Positions 29,352 to 40,334 are shown, numbered from the stretch's first letter. The stretch: DNA of 64,000 nucleotides from Pseudomonas sp. MTM4 (GCF_019355055.1 NZ_CP048411.1:4015001-4079000); one strand, 5' to 3'. Numbers and translations: made by a program. The notes: a model not told the origin generated them from the letters alone.

Positions 29352-30620
29352 ATGGCTTTCATCGCGCTTGGCATTAATCACAAGACCGCATCGGTGGACG
29401 TGCGCGAGCGTGTTGCATTCACGCCTGAACAAACGGTCGAGGCGCTTCAGCAGCTGTGCCGTGTCACGCCGACGCGAGAGGCCGCGATTCTTTCGACCTG
29501 TAACCGCAGCGAACTTTACCTAGAGCAGGACCAGGTCGAGGCCGAGGCGGTGCTGGCCTGGCTGGCCAATTATCATCGGCTGAATCTCGAAGATGTCCGG
29601 GCCTGTGCCTACGTTCATACCGACGATCAGGCGGTGCGCCACATGATGCGCGTCGCGTCCGGGTTGGACTCGATGGTGCTCGGCGAGCCCCAGATTCTCG
29701 GGCAGATGAAGTCGGCCTATGCCGTCGCGCGCGAAGCCGGCAGCGTCGGTCCGCTGCTGGGGCGTCTGTTCCAGGCGACGTTCAGCACCGCCAAGACCGT
29801 GCGGACCGATACCGCCATCGGCGAGAGTCCGGTCTCGGTGGCCTTTGCCGCGGTCAGTCTGGCCAAGCAGATCTTCGCCGACCTTCATCGCAGCCAGGCC
29901 CTGCTGATCGGTGCTGGCGAGACCATTACGCTGGTCGCTCGTCATCTGCACGAGCAGGGCGTCAAGCGCATCGTGGTTGCCAACCGTACCCTCGAGCGCG
30001 CCAGCGTGCTGGCGGAGCAGTTCGGCGCCCATGCGATCCTGCTCGCCGACATCCCGCAGGAGCTCTATAACAGCGACATCGTCATCAGCTCCACCGCCAG
30101 CCAATTACCGATTCTGGGCAAGGGCGCCGTGGAGCAGGCGCTGAAGAAGCGCAAGCACAAGCCGATGTTCATGGTCGATATCGCCGTGCCCCGCGACATA
30201 GAGGCGCAGGTCGGCGAGCTGGACGATGTCTACCTCTATACAGTCGATGATCTGCATGAGGTGGTGGCGGAGAATCTCAAGAGTCGACAAGGTGCCGCCC
30301 AGGCCGCCGAAGAGCTGGTCGCCGCTGGAACCGATGAGTTCATGGGGCGGTTACGGGAGCTGGCTGCGGTAGACGTGCTCAAGTCCTATCGACAGCACGC
30401 GGAGCGCATTCGAGATGAAGAGTTAGTTAAGGCCCAGCGGCTGCTGGCCAATGGCGGTACGCCCGAGGATGCGCTGGCCCAGCTGGCGCGAGGGCTGACC
30501 AACAAACTGCTGCACGCACCCAGCGTTCAGCTGAAAAAACTTTCTGCCGAAGGGCGAGTGGAGGCACTGAACATCGTTCAGGAACTCTTCGCCTTGCCGG
30601 ACAGCACGGACAAACCATGA
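29352..30620 (+). CDS. hemA: Glutamyl-tRNA reductase
   Basis: The product reduces glutamyl-tRNA(Glu) to glutamate 1-semialdehyde, the first step of haem and sirohaem synthesis. The 422-residue protein begins [20 protein letters not shown] and carries the catalytic Cys50 in [21 protein letters not shown] binds substrate. An NADPH-binding domain with LLIGAGETI follows, then a C-terminal dimerisation helix. The stop overlaps the prfA start as ATGA, the classic hemA-prfA coupling. Confidence 0.97.
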   Translation: MAFIALGINHKTASVDVRERVAFTPEQTVEALQQLCRVTPTREAAILSTCNRSELYLEQDQVEAEAVLAWLANYHRLNLEDVRACAYVHTDDQAVRHMMRVASGLDSMVLGEPQILGQMKSAYAVAREAGSVGPLLGRLFQATFSTAKTVRTDTAIGESPVSVAFAAVSLAKQIFADLHRSQALLIGAGETITLVARHLHEQGVKRIVVANRTLERASVLAEQFGAHAILLADIPQELYNSDIVISSTASQLPILGKGAVEQALKKRKHKPMFMVDIAVPRDIEAQVGELDDVYLYTVDDLHEVVAENLKSRQGAAQAAEELVAAGTDEFMGRLRELAAVDVLKSYRQHAERIRDEELVKAQRLLANGGTPEDALAQLARGLTNKLLHAPSVQLKKLSAEGRVEALNIVQELFALPDSTDKP

Positions 30621-31699
30621 AAGCGTCGCTGCTCAATAAACTCGACATTCTGCAGGACCGCTTCGAAGAGCTGACGGCGTTGCTTGGCGACGCCGAGGTG
30701 ATCACCGACCAGACGCGGTTTCGTGCCTATTCGCGCGAGTACGCCGAGGTAGAACCGGTCATCGGCACCTATCGGGAATTTCTCAAGCTGCAGTCCGATC
30801 TCGAAGGCGCCCAGGCGCTGCTCAAGGATAACGACCCGGATGTGCGCGAGATGGCCGAAGAGGAAGTGGCCGACGCGCGCGCGAAGCTGGAGGAAATTGA
30901 AGCCCGCCTGCAGCGCATGCTGCTGCCGAAGGACCCAAAGGACGGGCGCAACGTCTTTCTCGAAATACGCGCCGGTACGGGCGGTGACGAGGCGGCGATC
31001 TTCTCGGGCGATCTGTTTCGCATGTATTCCCGCTACGCCGAACGGCAAGGGTGGCGCGTCGAGATCCTCTCAGAAAATCCGGGTGAACACGGCGGCTATA
31101 AGGAGGTCATCTCGCGCGTCGAGGGCGACAATGTCTACGCCAAGCTGAAGTTCGAGTCTGGCGCCCACCGCGTCCAGCGCGTCCCGGAAACCGAATCCCA
31201 GGGCCGTATCCATACATCGGCCTGTACTGTGGCTGTGCTGCCGGAGCCTGACGAGCAGATTGCCATCGAGATCAACCCGGCCGATCTGCGCGTCGATACC
31301 TATCGAGCATCCGGTGCCGGCGGGCAGCACATCAACAAGACCGATTCGGCCGTGCGCATCACCCATATGCCCAGCGGTATCGTCGTCGAGTGCCAGGAAG
31401 AGCGCTCGCAGCACAAGAACCGCGCCCGCGCCATGTCCTGGCTGGCGGCCAAGTTGCAAGACGTGCAGGATAGCGCCGCCCACAAGGAAATCTCCGATAC
31501 CCGCAAGCTGCTAGTTGGCTCCGGTGACCGCTCCGAGCGCATCCGCACCTACAACTTCCCGCAGGGACGCGTGACCGATCACCGCATCAACCTGACCCTG
31601 TATTCGCTTGGCGAAGTCATCGGCGGCGCGGTGGAGCAAGTTATCGAACCGCTATTGCAGGAATATCAGGCGGATCAGCTGGCAGCGTTGGGAGATTAA
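30617..31699 (+). CDS. prfA: Peptide chain release factor 1
   Basis: The product reads UAA and UAG stops and triggers peptide release. Of 360 residues, the GGQ hydrolysis motif is at 235-237 within [17 protein letters not shown]. Domain 2 holds the codon-reading segment around residues 175-200 ([17 protein letters not shown]). Its GGQ Gln would be methylated by PrmC, encoded just downstream. It overlaps hemA by four bases. Confidence 0.97.
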   Translation: MKASLLNKLDILQDRFEELTALLGDAEVITDQTRFRAYSREYAEVEPVIGTYREFLKLQSDLEGAQALLKDNDPDVREMAEEEVADARAKLEEIEARLQRMLLPKDPKDGRNVFLEIRAGTGGDEAAIFSGDLFRMYSRYAERQGWRVEILSENPGEHGGYKEVISRVEGDNVYAKLKFESGAHRVQRVPETESQGRIHTSACTVAVLPEPDEQIAIEINPADLRVDTYRASGAGGQHINKTDSAVRITHMPSGIVVECQEERSQHKNRARAMSWLAAKLQDVQDSAAHKEISDTRKLLVGSGDRSERIRTYNFPQGRVTDHRINLTLYSLGEVIGGAVEQVIEPLLQEYQADQLAALGD

Positions 31700-31777
31700 C
31701 GACGGCGGCAAGCCTCAAGCCATAAGTTGAGTATGTGGCGTGTTGTCGTTTGAGGCTTTCGCTTGAGGCTTAACCTT

Positions 31778-32605
31778 ATGGCCAACATTGAATCCCTGCT
31801 GAACGACAGCAACTTGCCCGACTCACCAAGCGCCAGGCTCGACGCGGAGCTGTTGCTCGCCCATGTGCTGGGCAAGTCGCGCAGCTATTTGCACACCTGG
31901 CCGGAAAGGGAGCTCGACACCGAGCAGTGTCGCGTCTTTAGCGAATGCCTGGCGCGCCGCCGCCGTGGCGAGCCGGTGGCCTATATCCTTGGTCGGCAAG
32001 GGTTCTGGAGCCTGGATCTCGAAGTCGCGCCGCATACGCTGATTCCGCGCCCGGACACCGAGCTGCTGGTCGAGACCGCGCTGCAACTGATTCCGACAAC
32101 TGCGGCGCAGATTCTGGACCTGGGCACCGGCACGGGTGCGATTGCCTTGGCATTGGCCAGCGAGCGTCCGGCCTGGCAGGTGACGGGTGTAGACCGCGTC
32201 GCTGAGGCGGTTGCGCTGGCGGCCCGTAATGCCCAGCAGCTGCGCCTGGATAACGTGCGATTCCATGAAAGCCATTGGTTTTCCATAGTGGAGGGGCAGC
32301 GCTATCGGCTGATCGTCAGCAATCCACCTTATATCCCTGCCGGAGATCCGCATCTGGAGCAGGGTGACGTGCGTTTCGAGCCGGGCAGCGCCCTGATTGC
32401 CGGTGTGGATGGTCTGGATGACATTCGCCAGATCATCGACCAGGCACCGGCGTATCTGCAGGAAGACGGCTGGTTACTGCTGGAACATGGCTACGATCAG
32501 GCAGCGGCGGTGCGCGAGCTGCTTGTGGCGAGCGGATTCGCCGACGTCGAAAGCCGCAGGGATTTTGGCGGGCACGAGCGCATCAGTCTGGGCCGTCGGC
32601 CATGA
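31778..32605 (+). CDS. prmC: Release factor glutamine methyltransferase
   Basis: The product methylates the GGQ glutamine of release factors using S-adenosylmethionine. The 275-residue protein has the N-terminal helical domain (SARLDAELLLAHVLGKSRSY) and a Rossmann methyltransferase domain. The SAM loop DLGTGTGAIALALAS and the NPPY catalytic motif in IVSNPPYIP are present. The ATG at 31778 with GAGG upstream gives the usual length. It sits 78 bases after prfA. Confidence 0.96.
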   Translation: MANIESLLNDSNLPDSPSARLDAELLLAHVLGKSRSYLHTWPERELDTEQCRVFSECLARRRRGEPVAYILGRQGFWSLDLEVAPHTLIPRPDTELLVETALQLIPTTAAQILDLGTGTGAIALALASERPAWQVTGVDRVAEAVALAARNAQQLRLDNVRFHESHWFSIVEGQRYRLIVSNPPYIPAGDPHLEQGDVRFEPGSALIAGVDGLDDIRQIIDQAPAYLQEDGWLLLEHGYDQAAAVRELLVASGFADVESRRDFGGHERISLGRRP

Positions 32606-32627
32606 TTTCATCATCCAGGAGAGCAAC

Positions 32628-33383
32628 ATGCTGAGCGATGAGGAGCTGCTGCGTTACAGCAGGCAGATATTGCTGAAACAGATCGATATCGACGGTCAGC
32701 TGAAACTCAAGCAGAGCCGGGTGCTCATCGTCGGGCTGGGCGGGCTGGGGTCGCCCGTGGCGCTTTATCTGGCCGCCGCAGGTGTGGGAGAGCTGCATCT
32801 GGCGGATTTCGATAGCGTCGATCTGACCAATCTGCAGCGGCAGATCATTCATGATTCGTCTTCGGTCGGGGTGCAGAAGGTGGACTCGGCGATTGCGCGT
32901 TTGTCGGGGCTCAATCCTTTAGTGAAGCTGGTGCCGCACCGCGCCGCGATGGATGTCGATACCCTTGACGCGGCTGTGGCTGAGGTAGATCTGGTGCTCG
33001 ATTGCACCGACAACTTTGCCGTGAGGGAAGCCGTGAATGCCGCTTGCGTCAGCGCGAACAAACCCTTGGTGAGCGGTGCTGCGATCCGGCTCGAGGGGCA
33101 ACTGTCGGTGTTCGATCCGCGAGTGACGACAAGCCCGTGCTACCACTGCCTTTATGGTCATGGCAGCGAAGCCGAACTGACCTGTAGCGAGGCCGGCGTA
33201 GTGGGGCCCTTGGTGGGAATGGTGGGTAGTCTGCAGGCGCTTGAAGCGCTGAAGCTGCTCGCCGGCTTCGGTGAGCCTTTGGTAGGCCGGCTGCTGTTGA
33301 TAGACGCGCTGTCCGGTCGCTTTCGCGAACTGAAGGTCAAGCGCGACCCGGCCTGTGCGGTTTGCGGCGACCGCCATGGCTGA
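32628..33383 (+). CDS. moeB: ThiF/MoeB-family adenylyltransferase
   Basis: The product adenylates the C-terminus of a ubiquitin-like sulfur carrier, MoaD in molybdopterin synthesis or ThiS in thiamine synthesis. The 251-residue E1-like protein shows the nucleotide loop [18 protein letters not shown] at 31-48 and [13 protein letters not shown]. It has the zinc pair CYHC and CAVCGD and the segment CTDNF. MoeB and ThiF cannot be told apart reliably here; moeB follows the synteny. It has AGGAG upstream and overlaps murI by eight bases. Confidence 0.88.
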   Translation: MLSDEELLRYSRQILLKQIDIDGQLKLKQSRVLIVGLGGLGSPVALYLAAAGVGELHLADFDSVDLTNLQRQIIHDSSSVGVQKVDSAIARLSGLNPLVKLVPHRAAMDVDTLDAAVAEVDLVLDCTDNFAVREAVNAACVSANKPLVSGAAIRLEGQLSVFDPRVTTSPCYHCLYGHGSEAELTCSEAGVVGPLVGMVGSLQALEALKLLAGFGEPLVGRLLLIDALSGRFRELKVKRDPACAVCGDRHG

Positions 33384-34167
33384 TAACGCGCCGATTGGCG
33401 TCTTCGATTCCGGCGTGGGCGGGCTGTCGGTGCTGCGGGAGATTCGCGCGCGCTTACCGCAGGAGTCGTTGTTGTACCTGGCCGACAGCGGTTATGTGCC
33501 CTACGGCGAAAAAAGTCCGGAATTCATTCGTCAGCGGTGCCGATCAATCGCTGACTTCTTGCTGGGGCAGGGCGCCAAGGCTTTGGTGCTGGCTTGCAAT
33601 ACCGCAACTGCCGCGGGTGTGGCCGAGCTTCGCGAGCTGTATCCGAATGTCCCGTTGGTGGGGATGGAGCCGGCGGTAAAGCCCGCCGCACAGGCGACTC
33701 GCAGCGGTGTCGTGGGGGTGCTGGCGACCACCGGCACGCTGAAAAGCGCGAAATTCGCCGCATTGCTCGACCGCTTTGCCAGCGATGTTCGGGTCATCAC
33801 CCAGCCCTGCCCCGGTCTGGTCGAGTGCATCGAGGCCGGCGAGCTCAATGGCGACACGACGCGTTCGTTGCTGCAGGAGTTCGTCCAGCCTTTGATCGAG
33901 CAGGGCTGCGACACACTGATACTGGGGTGCACTCACTATCCGTTCATCAAACCGCTGCTAACCGAGCTGCTGCCGTCTAACGTAACTCTGGTAGACACCG
34001 GGGCCGCGGTGGCGCGGCATCTCGAAGCGGTGCTGGCAGCGCGCGACCTGCTGGGGCATGGCGAACCGGCGATACGATTCTGGAGCAGTGGCGATCCCCG
34101 CCAATTGGCCGGCGTACTCCCGGTACTTTGGGGCGAAAACGGCACGGTAGCCGACTACTCTAATTAG
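33376..34167 (+). CDS. murI: Glutamate racemase
   Basis: The product makes D-glutamate for peptidoglycan. The 263-residue protein has two catalytic Cys motifs, [11 protein letters not shown] in the first lobe and [10 protein letters not shown] in the second, plus [11 protein letters not shown] at the N-terminus. It starts inside the moeB 3' end and is probably translationally coupled to it. pagL follows after 86 bases. Confidence 0.96.
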   Translation: MADNAPIGVFDSGVGGLSVLREIRARLPQESLLYLADSGYVPYGEKSPEFIRQRCRSIADFLLGQGAKALVLACNTATAAGVAELRELYPNVPLVGMEPAVKPAAQATRSGVVGVLATTGTLKSAKFAALLDRFASDVRVITQPCPGLVECIEAGELNGDTTRSLLQEFVQPLIEQGCDTLILGCTHYPFIKPLLTELLPSNVTLVDTGAAVARHLEAVLAARDLLGHGEPAIRFWSSGDPRQLAGVLPVLWGENGTVADYSN

Positions 34168-34253
34168 GAACTCCCCGCTGCGCCTGCTTTCTGTATTCGA
34201 GTTAATGCTCGAAAAAAAACAAGCGACGCCAACTTTTCGATAAGGAAATTCCG

Positions 34254-34772
34254 ATGAAAAAACTGATCTCCCTCGCTGCGATTGCCGCCGTTTCGCTGGG
34301 TCAGGTGGCTGCTGTTCATGCGCTGGACCTGACAGCTGCCGTCGGCCAGACCGGTGAGTCGACAATGACTTATCGCCTTGGTGCGCAATTCGACTTCAAC
34401 CGCAGCTGGTTCCAGACGAGCGTGGGGCGGCTCACCGGATATTGGGATGCTGGGTACACCTATTGGGAAGGTGACGAAACCTCGAGTAACCATAGCGTGT
34501 CGCTGGCACCGGTGTTCGTCTACGAGTTCGCCGGAGATGCGGTGAAGCCTTATCTGGAACTGGGTATCGGTGTTGCGGCATTCGAGAACACCAAAGTAGA
34601 AGATAAGGATCTGGGGTCATCGTTCCAGTTCGAAGATCGCTTCGGCGCGGGGCTGCGATTCGCAGGCGGGCACGAAGTTGGTATCCGGGCAATTCACTAT
34701 TCCAACGCCGGGATCAAGAATCCGAACGATGGCATCGAAAGTTACGCAGTGCATTATCGGGCGTCGTTCTAA
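34254..34772 (+). CDS. pagL: Lipid A 3-O-deacylase (PagL)
   Basis: This outer-membrane enzyme removes the 3-linked acyl chain of lipid A, which lowers immune detection and alters the membrane. The 172-residue precursor has a signal peptide ending near AVHA (residue 23), then an eight-stranded beta-barrel with a C-terminal Phe. The catalytic triad spacing His-x-Ser-x11-Glu is exact: His148, Ser150 and Glu162 in AIHYSNAGIKNPNDGIESY. P. aeruginosa pagL also follows murI, as I recall. AAGGAAATTCCG precedes the ATG. Its own promoter may lie in the 86-base gap. Confidence 0.92.
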   Translation: MKKLISLAAIAAVSLGQVAAVHALDLTAAVGQTGESTMTYRLGAQFDFNRSWFQTSVGRLTGYWDAGYTYWEGDETSSNHSVSLAPVFVYEFAGDAVKPYLELGIGVAAFENTKVEDKDLGSSFQFEDRFGAGLRFAGGHEVGIRAIHYSNAGIKNPNDGIESYAVHYRASF

Positions 34773-34887
34773 GCGCCGGAGGCCACGTGCCCGTAGCATG
34801 GTGCGGGCCGCGCAGGTGAAACCCATCGGCTATTTATGCTCGATGGGTCTTACTTAACGTTGCGCTCACCCGTTCACTCCCGCCCGC

Positions 34888-35202
34888 TCAGTCCTGATAA
34901 GCCCGTTCAGAGCCCTTTCGCTCCTCCAGGCAATCCTCCGAGCCGAGTTCGAACTCTCTGCAGATCAGCGGGCGCTTCTCATAGATGGTGCAGCGCATGC
35001 TGTCGCGGTCGAGCGCCGCGCACCAGCCATCATCGAGACGGCGCATGACCTGGCCACCCCAGGCGTCCTCATCGATAAAGCGCTCCGGTACGCCGGTATC
35101 GGTGATGAGAAGAACCTCAAGTCGACAGCAACAGGCGGCGCAAGTGGAGCAGCTCACAGCAGCTCCGCTCAGTTGTCGATGGGGGATGTTGGGCAGGCTC
35201 AT
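34888..35202 (-). CDS. YkgJ-family cysteine-cluster protein
   Basis: The 104-residue cytosolic protein carries a CxxCxxCC array (CSTCAACC) near 18-25, then WCAALD and a C-terminal CTIYEKRPLICREFELGSED. This is the pattern of the YkgJ zinc or iron chelating family. The exact role is unknown; some members are described as Fe-S or zinc-binding. It is monocistronic on the minus strand, between pagL and uraA. Confidence 0.83.
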   Translation of the reverse strand: MSLPNIPHRQLSGAAVSCSTCAACCCRLEVLLITDTGVPERFIDEDAWGGQVMRRLDDGWCAALDRDSMRCTIYEKRPLICREFELGSEDCLEERKGSERAYQD

Positions 35203-35310
35203 CGGGGCAGTCTACCCCTCCTGCCCAGCGATAGCTGCAACGGTGATGACAGACCGCTCGACGCGCAACGGCGAAGGCCAGCTCAAGAGAGGCGGCTGGC
35301 CAGAATCGCG

Positions 35311-36573
35311 TCAGCTATTTTCTTCGAGCTGCTTGTTCTTCCAACCTTCTCCGCCCGGCAGCAGCAGGTTGAGGAGCAGCGCGATGATCGCGCAAAGGGA
35401 GATGCCTGACAGCGTGAATTCGCCATAGCCGATCGCCATGCCGCCAATGCCGAACACCAGTGTCACCGAAACGATGATCAGATTACGCGCTTCCGCCAGA
35501 TCCACCTGATGGCGGATCAGCGTGCTCAGGCCGACTACGGCAATCGAACCGAACAGCAGGCAAAGGATGCCGCCCATCACCGGCACTGGAATGCTCAGCA
35601 AGCCCGCTCCGAACTTGCCGATGAAGGCCAGAACGATGGCGAAGATGGCTGCCCAGGTCATGATTTTCGGGTTGTAGTTCTTGGTCAGCATCACCGCGCC
35701 GGTGACTTCCGCGTAGGTGGTATTGGGCGGGCCGCCGAACAGGCCAGCGGCCGAGGTGGCCAGGCCGTCACCTAGCAATGTGCGGTGTAGCCCCGGCTTT
35801 TTGATGAAGTTGTTGCCAGTGACCCCGCCGATGGCCACCACGCCACCGATGTGTTCGATCGCAGGGGCCAACGCCACCGGGACCATGAACAGAATCGCGC
35901 CCCAATGAAATTCCGGAGCGACGAAGTTCGGAACCGCCAGCCAGGGCGCCGCGGCGATGCCGGTGGTATCCACGACGCCGAAAGCGAACGATAGGCCATA
36001 GCCCACTGCGACGCCTGCAAGTATCGGCACCAGCCGGAACAACCCTTTGCCGAGTACGGCCACCAGCAGCGTCGTCAACAGCGCCGGCATCGAGATCAGC
36101 ATGGCGGTCTCGTACGGCACCAGTTGGGCGCTGCCGTCGCCGGCCTTGCCCATTGCCATGTTCACCGCGACAGGCGAGAGCGCGAGGCCGATGGAGATGA
36201 TGACCGGAGCGATTACAACGGGTGGCAGCAGCCGGTCGATAAAGCCTGGGCCTTTAAGGCGAACCGCAAAACCGAGAACTATATAGACGATGCCCGCCGC
36301 GACTACGCCGCCGAGTACCGCAGGCAGGCCGAAGTCACCTTTGGCCGCGATGATCGGCGCGATGAAGGCGAAGCTCGATGCCAGAAACACGGGCACCTGA
36401 CGCTTAGTGACCAGCTGAAACAGAAGGGTACCGATACCGGCAGTGAACAGCGCAACGTTGGGATCCATGCCGGTGATCAACGGCATCAGCACCAGTGCGC
36501 CGAACGCCACGAACAGCATCTGCGCGCCGGCGAGAACTTGGCGGCCGAGCGCTTCTTCCATGGGTTGCGACAT
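35311..36573 (-). CDS. uraA: Uracil:H+ symporter (NCS2/UraA family)
   Basis: The product imports uracil across the inner membrane. The 420-residue protein has about fourteen spans. The substrate-binding segment APAIEHIGGVVAIG carries the conserved Glu and His, and GGPPNTTYAEVTGAV is the NCS2 signature. It starts one base after the upp stop, so transport and salvage are made from one transcript. The start MSQPMEEALG at 36573 is preferred to the longer frame that runs into upp. Confidence 0.93.
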   Translation of the reverse strand: MSQPMEEALGRQVLAGAQMLFVAFGALVLMPLITGMDPNVALFTAGIGTLLFQLVTKRQVPVFLASSFAFIAPIIAAKGDFGLPAVLGGVVAAGIVYIVLGFAVRLKGPGFIDRLLPPVVIAPVIISIGLALSPVAVNMAMGKAGDGSAQLVPYETAMLISMPALLTTLLVAVLGKGLFRLVPILAGVAVGYGLSFAFGVVDTTGIAAAPWLAVPNFVAPEFHWGAILFMVPVALAPAIEHIGGVVAIGGVTGNNFIKKPGLHRTLLGDGLATSAAGLFGGPPNTTYAEVTGAVMLTKNYNPKIMTWAAIFAIVLAFIGKFGAGLLSIPVPVMGGILCLLFGSIAVVGLSTLIRHQVDLAEARNLIIVSVTLVFGIGGMAIGYGEFTLSGISLCAIIALLLNLLLPGGEGWKNKQLEENS

Positions 36574-36574
36574 C

Positions 36575-37213
36575 TTAGATGTCCTTCTGCTTGGTGCCGA
36601 AGATCTTGTCCCCCGCATCGCCCAGGCCGGGCACGATATAACCATGCTCGTCCAGGCGCTCATCAATGGAGGCGGTATAGATGATGACGTCCGGGTGAGC
36701 CTTTTCCACGGCATCGATGCCCTCCGGCGCAGCGACCAGCACCAGCGCACGGATCTCCTTGCAGCCAGCTTTTTTCAACATGTCGATTGCCGCGACCATG
36801 GAACCGCCTGTTGCCAGCATCGGGTCGATGATCATCGCCAAGCGCTGATCAAGATCGTCTACCAAGCGCTCCAGATAGGTGTGTGCCTGCAGAGTTTCCT
36901 CATTACGGGCGATGCCTACCGCGCTTACCTTGGCGCCGGGAATCAAAGTGAGCACGCCGTCGAGCATCCCGATGCCGGCTCGAAGGATCGGTACCACAGT
37001 GATTTTCTTGCCGGAAATCTTTTCCACCTGGACCGGGCCGCACCAGCCCTCGATGCTGTAATTCTCCAGCGGCAGGTCGCGAGTCGCCTCGTACGTCAGG
37101 ATCGACCCGACCTCCTGCGCCAGTTCGCGAAAGTTCTTGGTGCTGATATCGGCGCGACGCATCAACCCAAGTTTGTGGCGAATTAGCGGGTGGCGGATCT
37201 CTCGAATGGTCAT
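36575..37213 (-). CDS. upp: Uracil phosphoribosyltransferase
   Basis: The product converts uracil and PRPP to UMP. The 212-residue protein shows [12 protein letters not shown] near the N-terminus, the PRPP loop [15 protein letters not shown] and the uracil-binding [17 protein letters not shown] at the C-terminus. Its stop codon is one base from the uraA start. It is divergent from hpt, grouping three salvage genes around one intergenic region. Confidence 0.96.
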   Translation of the reverse strand: MTIREIRHPLIRHKLGLMRRADISTKNFRELAQEVGSILTYEATRDLPLENYSIEGWCGPVQVEKISGKKITVVPILRAGIGMLDGVLTLIPGAKVSAVGIARNEETLQAHTYLERLVDDLDQRLAMIIDPMLATGGSMVAAIDMLKKAGCKEIRALVLVAAPEGIDAVEKAHPDVIIYTASIDERLDEHGYIVPGLGDAGDKIFGTKQKDI

Positions 37214-37389
37214 GGTGGCTCCGGCGGTCGAATAAACCGGCGTAGATTAATGCATCGGGGTGTTAGCGGCTATTGATGTATCAATCAGGGCTTGCCTTGG
37301 TCGCAACTGCATCGGTATCGTCGCGCCCCTTATTTTGTGCGCAGCCGACTGAGCTGCTTCCTTCTCTTCTCTGTCTTGGAGCATCGCCC

Positions 37390-37947
37390 ATGTCCGTCGA
37401 TCTCGCACATATCCGCCAGATCATGGCCGAAGCCGATTGTCTTTATTCCGAAACCGAAGTTGAGGCGGCAATCGATGCGGTGGCCGCAAAAATCAATGGC
37501 GAGCTGGCCGACCGTAACCCGGTGGTGTTCTGCGTCATGAACGGAGGGCTAATCTTCTCCGGCAAGCTGGTTCCGAAGCTCAACTTTCCGCTGGAGCTCT
37601 CCTACCTGCACGCCACGCGGTATCGCAACGAGACGAGCGGTGGCGACTTGTTCTGGAAAGCCAAGCCGGAGATTTCCTTCATTGACCGCGATGTGTTGAT
37701 CATCGACGACATTCTGGATGAAGGGCATACCCTCGGCGCGATCATCGATTTCTGTCGTCATGCGGGTGCCACTGCGGTGCATACCGCGGTGCTGGTCGAC
37801 AAGGAGCACCAGCGCAAGGCCCGTCCAGACCTGAAAGCGGATTACGTCGGGCTCAGCTGTGCTGATCGCTACGTGTTCGGTTACGGCATGGACTACAAGG
37901 GCTATTGGCGCAACGCTCCTGGTATCTATGCCGTTAAAGGAATGTAA
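37390..37947 (+). CDS. hpt: Hypoxanthine-guanine phosphoribosyltransferase
   Basis: The product salvages hypoxanthine and guanine to IMP and GMP with PRPP. The 185-residue protein shows VVFCVMNGGLIFSGKLV and the PRPP motif DVLIIDDILDEGHTL; the VFGYGMDYKGYWRNAPGIYA end belongs to the C-terminal flap. The ATG at 37390 gives the standard length; an upstream in-frame ATG at 37273 lacks support. It is divergent from upp-uraA. Confidence 0.95.
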   Translation: MSVDLAHIRQIMAEADCLYSETEVEAAIDAVAAKINGELADRNPVVFCVMNGGLIFSGKLVPKLNFPLELSYLHATRYRNETSGGDLFWKAKPEISFIDRDVLIIDDILDEGHTLGAIIDFCRHAGATAVHTAVLVDKEHQRKARPDLKADYVGLSCADRYVFGYGMDYKGYWRNAPGIYAVKGM

Positions 37948-38519
37948 GTCGGCTTGCCTTGATATCCCGTCAGGGCCGAATGCTCGGCTCTGATTTCTGA
38001 CTAAGCGGCTATCTCGCCACATTTCCTGTTCCGGTTGGGCTATCCCTTCGCGCCGAGCGACTAGCGTTTGCTCGGCTTCTCACTGTAGACCGGCGCGAAT
38101 GCCCTAGCAGCGGCTTTCGACCTTTCAGTTGTTTCGTTTCGCCCCAAGGCGCTGTGCTTGGGTAACGCTCCGACTCGCCGATAGCGTTTTGCCTTCCTTA
38201 CAGTCTGTGAGTTGCGATGCTGATTACGGGCGCTTCGGTTCAAGTCGCCTGGGGTTGATAGAGCGTAGTTCTGCAGATTTTCCGCAAACGGCGTCGCAGC
38301 TGCTCTATTTCGGGGCTTGCACCAATTTGCCTTGCGGCTAAGCTCTTCGATAGCTTCGCTGGGGGCGGCATTTCCGATAGGGTGATGCTCCGTTGCAAGC
38401 CAGTAACGGGAAGGCCGTTCATACTTTAGGATTACAAAACAAATCAAACCTTAGTGCGCTTAACCCTCCGCTGCCGTGTGGTTAGGGTGAGCCTACTTCG
38501 AACCAACCAGGAGCGCCTC
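37948..38519. other. Long intergenic region before the DUF1302 gene
   Basis: These 570 bases hold no convincing gene; the frames present have no ribosome sites and poor codon use. The last 80 bases become AT-rich (GGATTACAAAACAAATCAAA) and probably hold the promoter of the DUF1302 gene. No repeat or RNA gene was recognised. Confidence 0.4.
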
Positions 38520-40334
38520 ATGACAAAAACAACAAGGCAAGGAATCTTCCAGCCCAAGGCATTGGCTCTCGCCGTTGCGCTGGGAACTGCCGCACCGGCT
38601 TATGCCGTTAGTTTCAATATCGGGGAAATCGAGGGGCAATTCGACTCGGCAATGTCCGTTGGGGCTAGTTGGGCAATGGATGATCCCGATATGGATCTGG
38701 TAGGTGCAGCCAATGGCGGTACCGGCTTTACTCAGACTGGTGACGATGGCCGTCTGAACTTCAAAAAGGGCGAGACCTTCTCGAAAATCTTTAAAGGCAT
38801 TCATGACCTCGAACTGCGCTATCGCGACAGTGGCGCATTCATTCGTGGCAAGTACTGGTATGACTTTGAACTGAAGGATGAAGATCGTCTGTTCAAGGAT
38901 ATTAGCGACAGCAACCGTAAAGAGGCTGCGCAGTCTTCCGGTGCCCAGATTCTCGATGCTTTCCTTTACCACAACTATTACGTAGGCGATTTGCCCGGCA
39001 CGGTACGTGTCGGTAGGCAAGTGGTTAGTTGGGGTGAAAGTACCTTTATCGGTAACTCGATCAACTCCATCAACCCGCTCGACGCCGCAGCTTTCCGCCG
39101 CCCAGGTGCGGAAATCAAGGAAGGTTTGATTCCGGTCAATATGCTGTATGTGTCCCAGAGCCTGAGTGATCGCCTGAGCATGGAGGCGTTCTATCAGTTG
39201 GAGTGGGATCAGACCATCGTCGATAACTGCGGCACCTTCTTTTCTAGCGCAGACGTAGCGGCCGACGGTTGTGACAACAACTATCACATCCTTGGCCCAT
39301 TCGGTGCGGCTCAAACTGCTGCTTTGCAACAAGCAGGCTTGACGGTAACTGACGAGGGGTTAATGGTTCCTCGCGGCGGCGATCGTGACGCTCGTGATTC
39401 TGGTCAGTTCGGGGTTGCGTTGCGTTGGCTTGGTGATGCTACGGAATATGGTGCTTACTTCATGAATTACCACAGCCGCACGCCTAACTTGAGTATGCAA
39501 AACACAAGCAATCCCTTAGTGATTGGTGGTGCACTTCAAGCGGCCGGTGCTGGGCAAATTTCAACTGCTCAAGCTCTTTTGCTTGGCAATGGGCAGTATT
39601 TTCTTGAATACCCGGAAGATATACGTCTATACGGGCTTAGCTTTTCCACAACCCTGCCCACCGGCACTGCGTGGTCGGGCGAGTTGAGCTATAGGCCGAA
39701 TCTGCCCATTCAAATTAATACTACTGACACCACGGGTAGATTGGCGCTGAGCTTTGTTGAAGCATTGTTAGCTGGTGGCCCTGGCTTGGCCGCCGCTCAA
39801 GCTGGTCTCGATACGCATGGTTACAACCGGAAAGAAGTAACGCAGCTTCAAACAACATTCACACACTTCTTCGATCAGGTGCTTGGTGCCGGACGGGTTA
39901 CGCTCGTTGGCGAAATCGGCTACGCGCACGTTGGTGGGTTAGAAAGTAGGCGTGATGTGCGTTATGGGCGAGACGCAATTTACGGCTCCCCGGCTGGAAC
40001 CCAACCCAGCAACGCCGCTTCGGAGGCGCGATATGGCTGGGACGGCTTCGTAACCGCCAACTCCTGGGGCTACCGTCTGCGCGCGCTGGCCGATTACAGC
40101 AACGTGTTCGCCGGGGTGAACCTGACCCCGAACCTATCCTTCTCTCATGACGTCGACGGCTATGGCCCTAACGGCTTGTTCAACGAAGGTTCCAAGGCTA
40201 TCAGCGTTGGCGTAGACGCCGTCTACCAGAACACCTACACCGCCAGCCTGTCGTACACCGACTTCTTCGGTGGCGATTACAACACGCTGGTCGACCGTGA
40301 CTTCCTCGCACTGAGCGTAGGTGTGAACTTCTAA
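38520..40334 (+). CDS. DUF1302 family outer-membrane protein
   Basis: The 604-residue precursor has a signal peptide with ALALAVALGTAAPAYA (residues 15-30). A long beta-rich chain follows, ending in the aromatic FLALSVGVNF typical of outer-membrane barrels. Motifs RVGRQVVSWGESTFIGNSIN and NPLDAAAFRRPGAE are characteristic of DUF1302. Such proteins are encoded beside DUF1329 proteins in pseudomonads and are thought to act in the transport or export of hydrophobic compounds. CCAGGAGC precedes the ATG. The stretch 39450-39860 is noticeably less GC-rich than its ends, which hints at a recombined or fast-changing segment. Confidence 0.88.
   Translation: MTKTTRQGIFQPKALALAVALGTAAPAYAVSFNIGEIEGQFDSAMSVGASWAMDDPDMDLVGAANGGTGFTQTGDDGRLNFKKGETFSKIFKGIHDLELRYRDSGAFIRGKYWYDFELKDEDRLFKDISDSNRKEAAQSSGAQILDAFLYHNYYVGDLPGTVRVGRQVVSWGESTFIGNSINSINPLDAAAFRRPGAEIKEGLIPVNMLYVSQSLSDRLSMEAFYQLEWDQTIVDNCGTFFSSADVAADGCDNNYHILGPFGAAQTAALQQAGLTVTDEGLMVPRGGDRDARDSGQFGVALRWLGDATEYGAYFMNYHSRTPNLSMQNTSNPLVIGGALQAAGAGQISTAQALLLGNGQYFLEYPEDIRLYGLSFSTTLPTGTAWSGELSYRPNLPIQINTTDTTGRLALSFVEALLAGGPGLAAAQAGLDTHGYNRKEVTQLQTTFTHFFDQVLGAGRVTLVGEIGYAHVGGLESRRDVRYGRDAIYGSPAGTQPSNAASEARYGWDGFVTANSWGYRLRALADYSNVFAGVNLTPNLSFSHDVDGYGPNGLFNEGSKAISVGVDAVYQNTYTASLSYTDFFGGDYNTLVDRDFLALSVGVNF

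Noticed and set aside
38061..38447. 128-codon minus-strand frame in the gap before the DUF1302 gene
   Set aside because: It has no ribosome site, erratic codon use and no domain; treated as chance.
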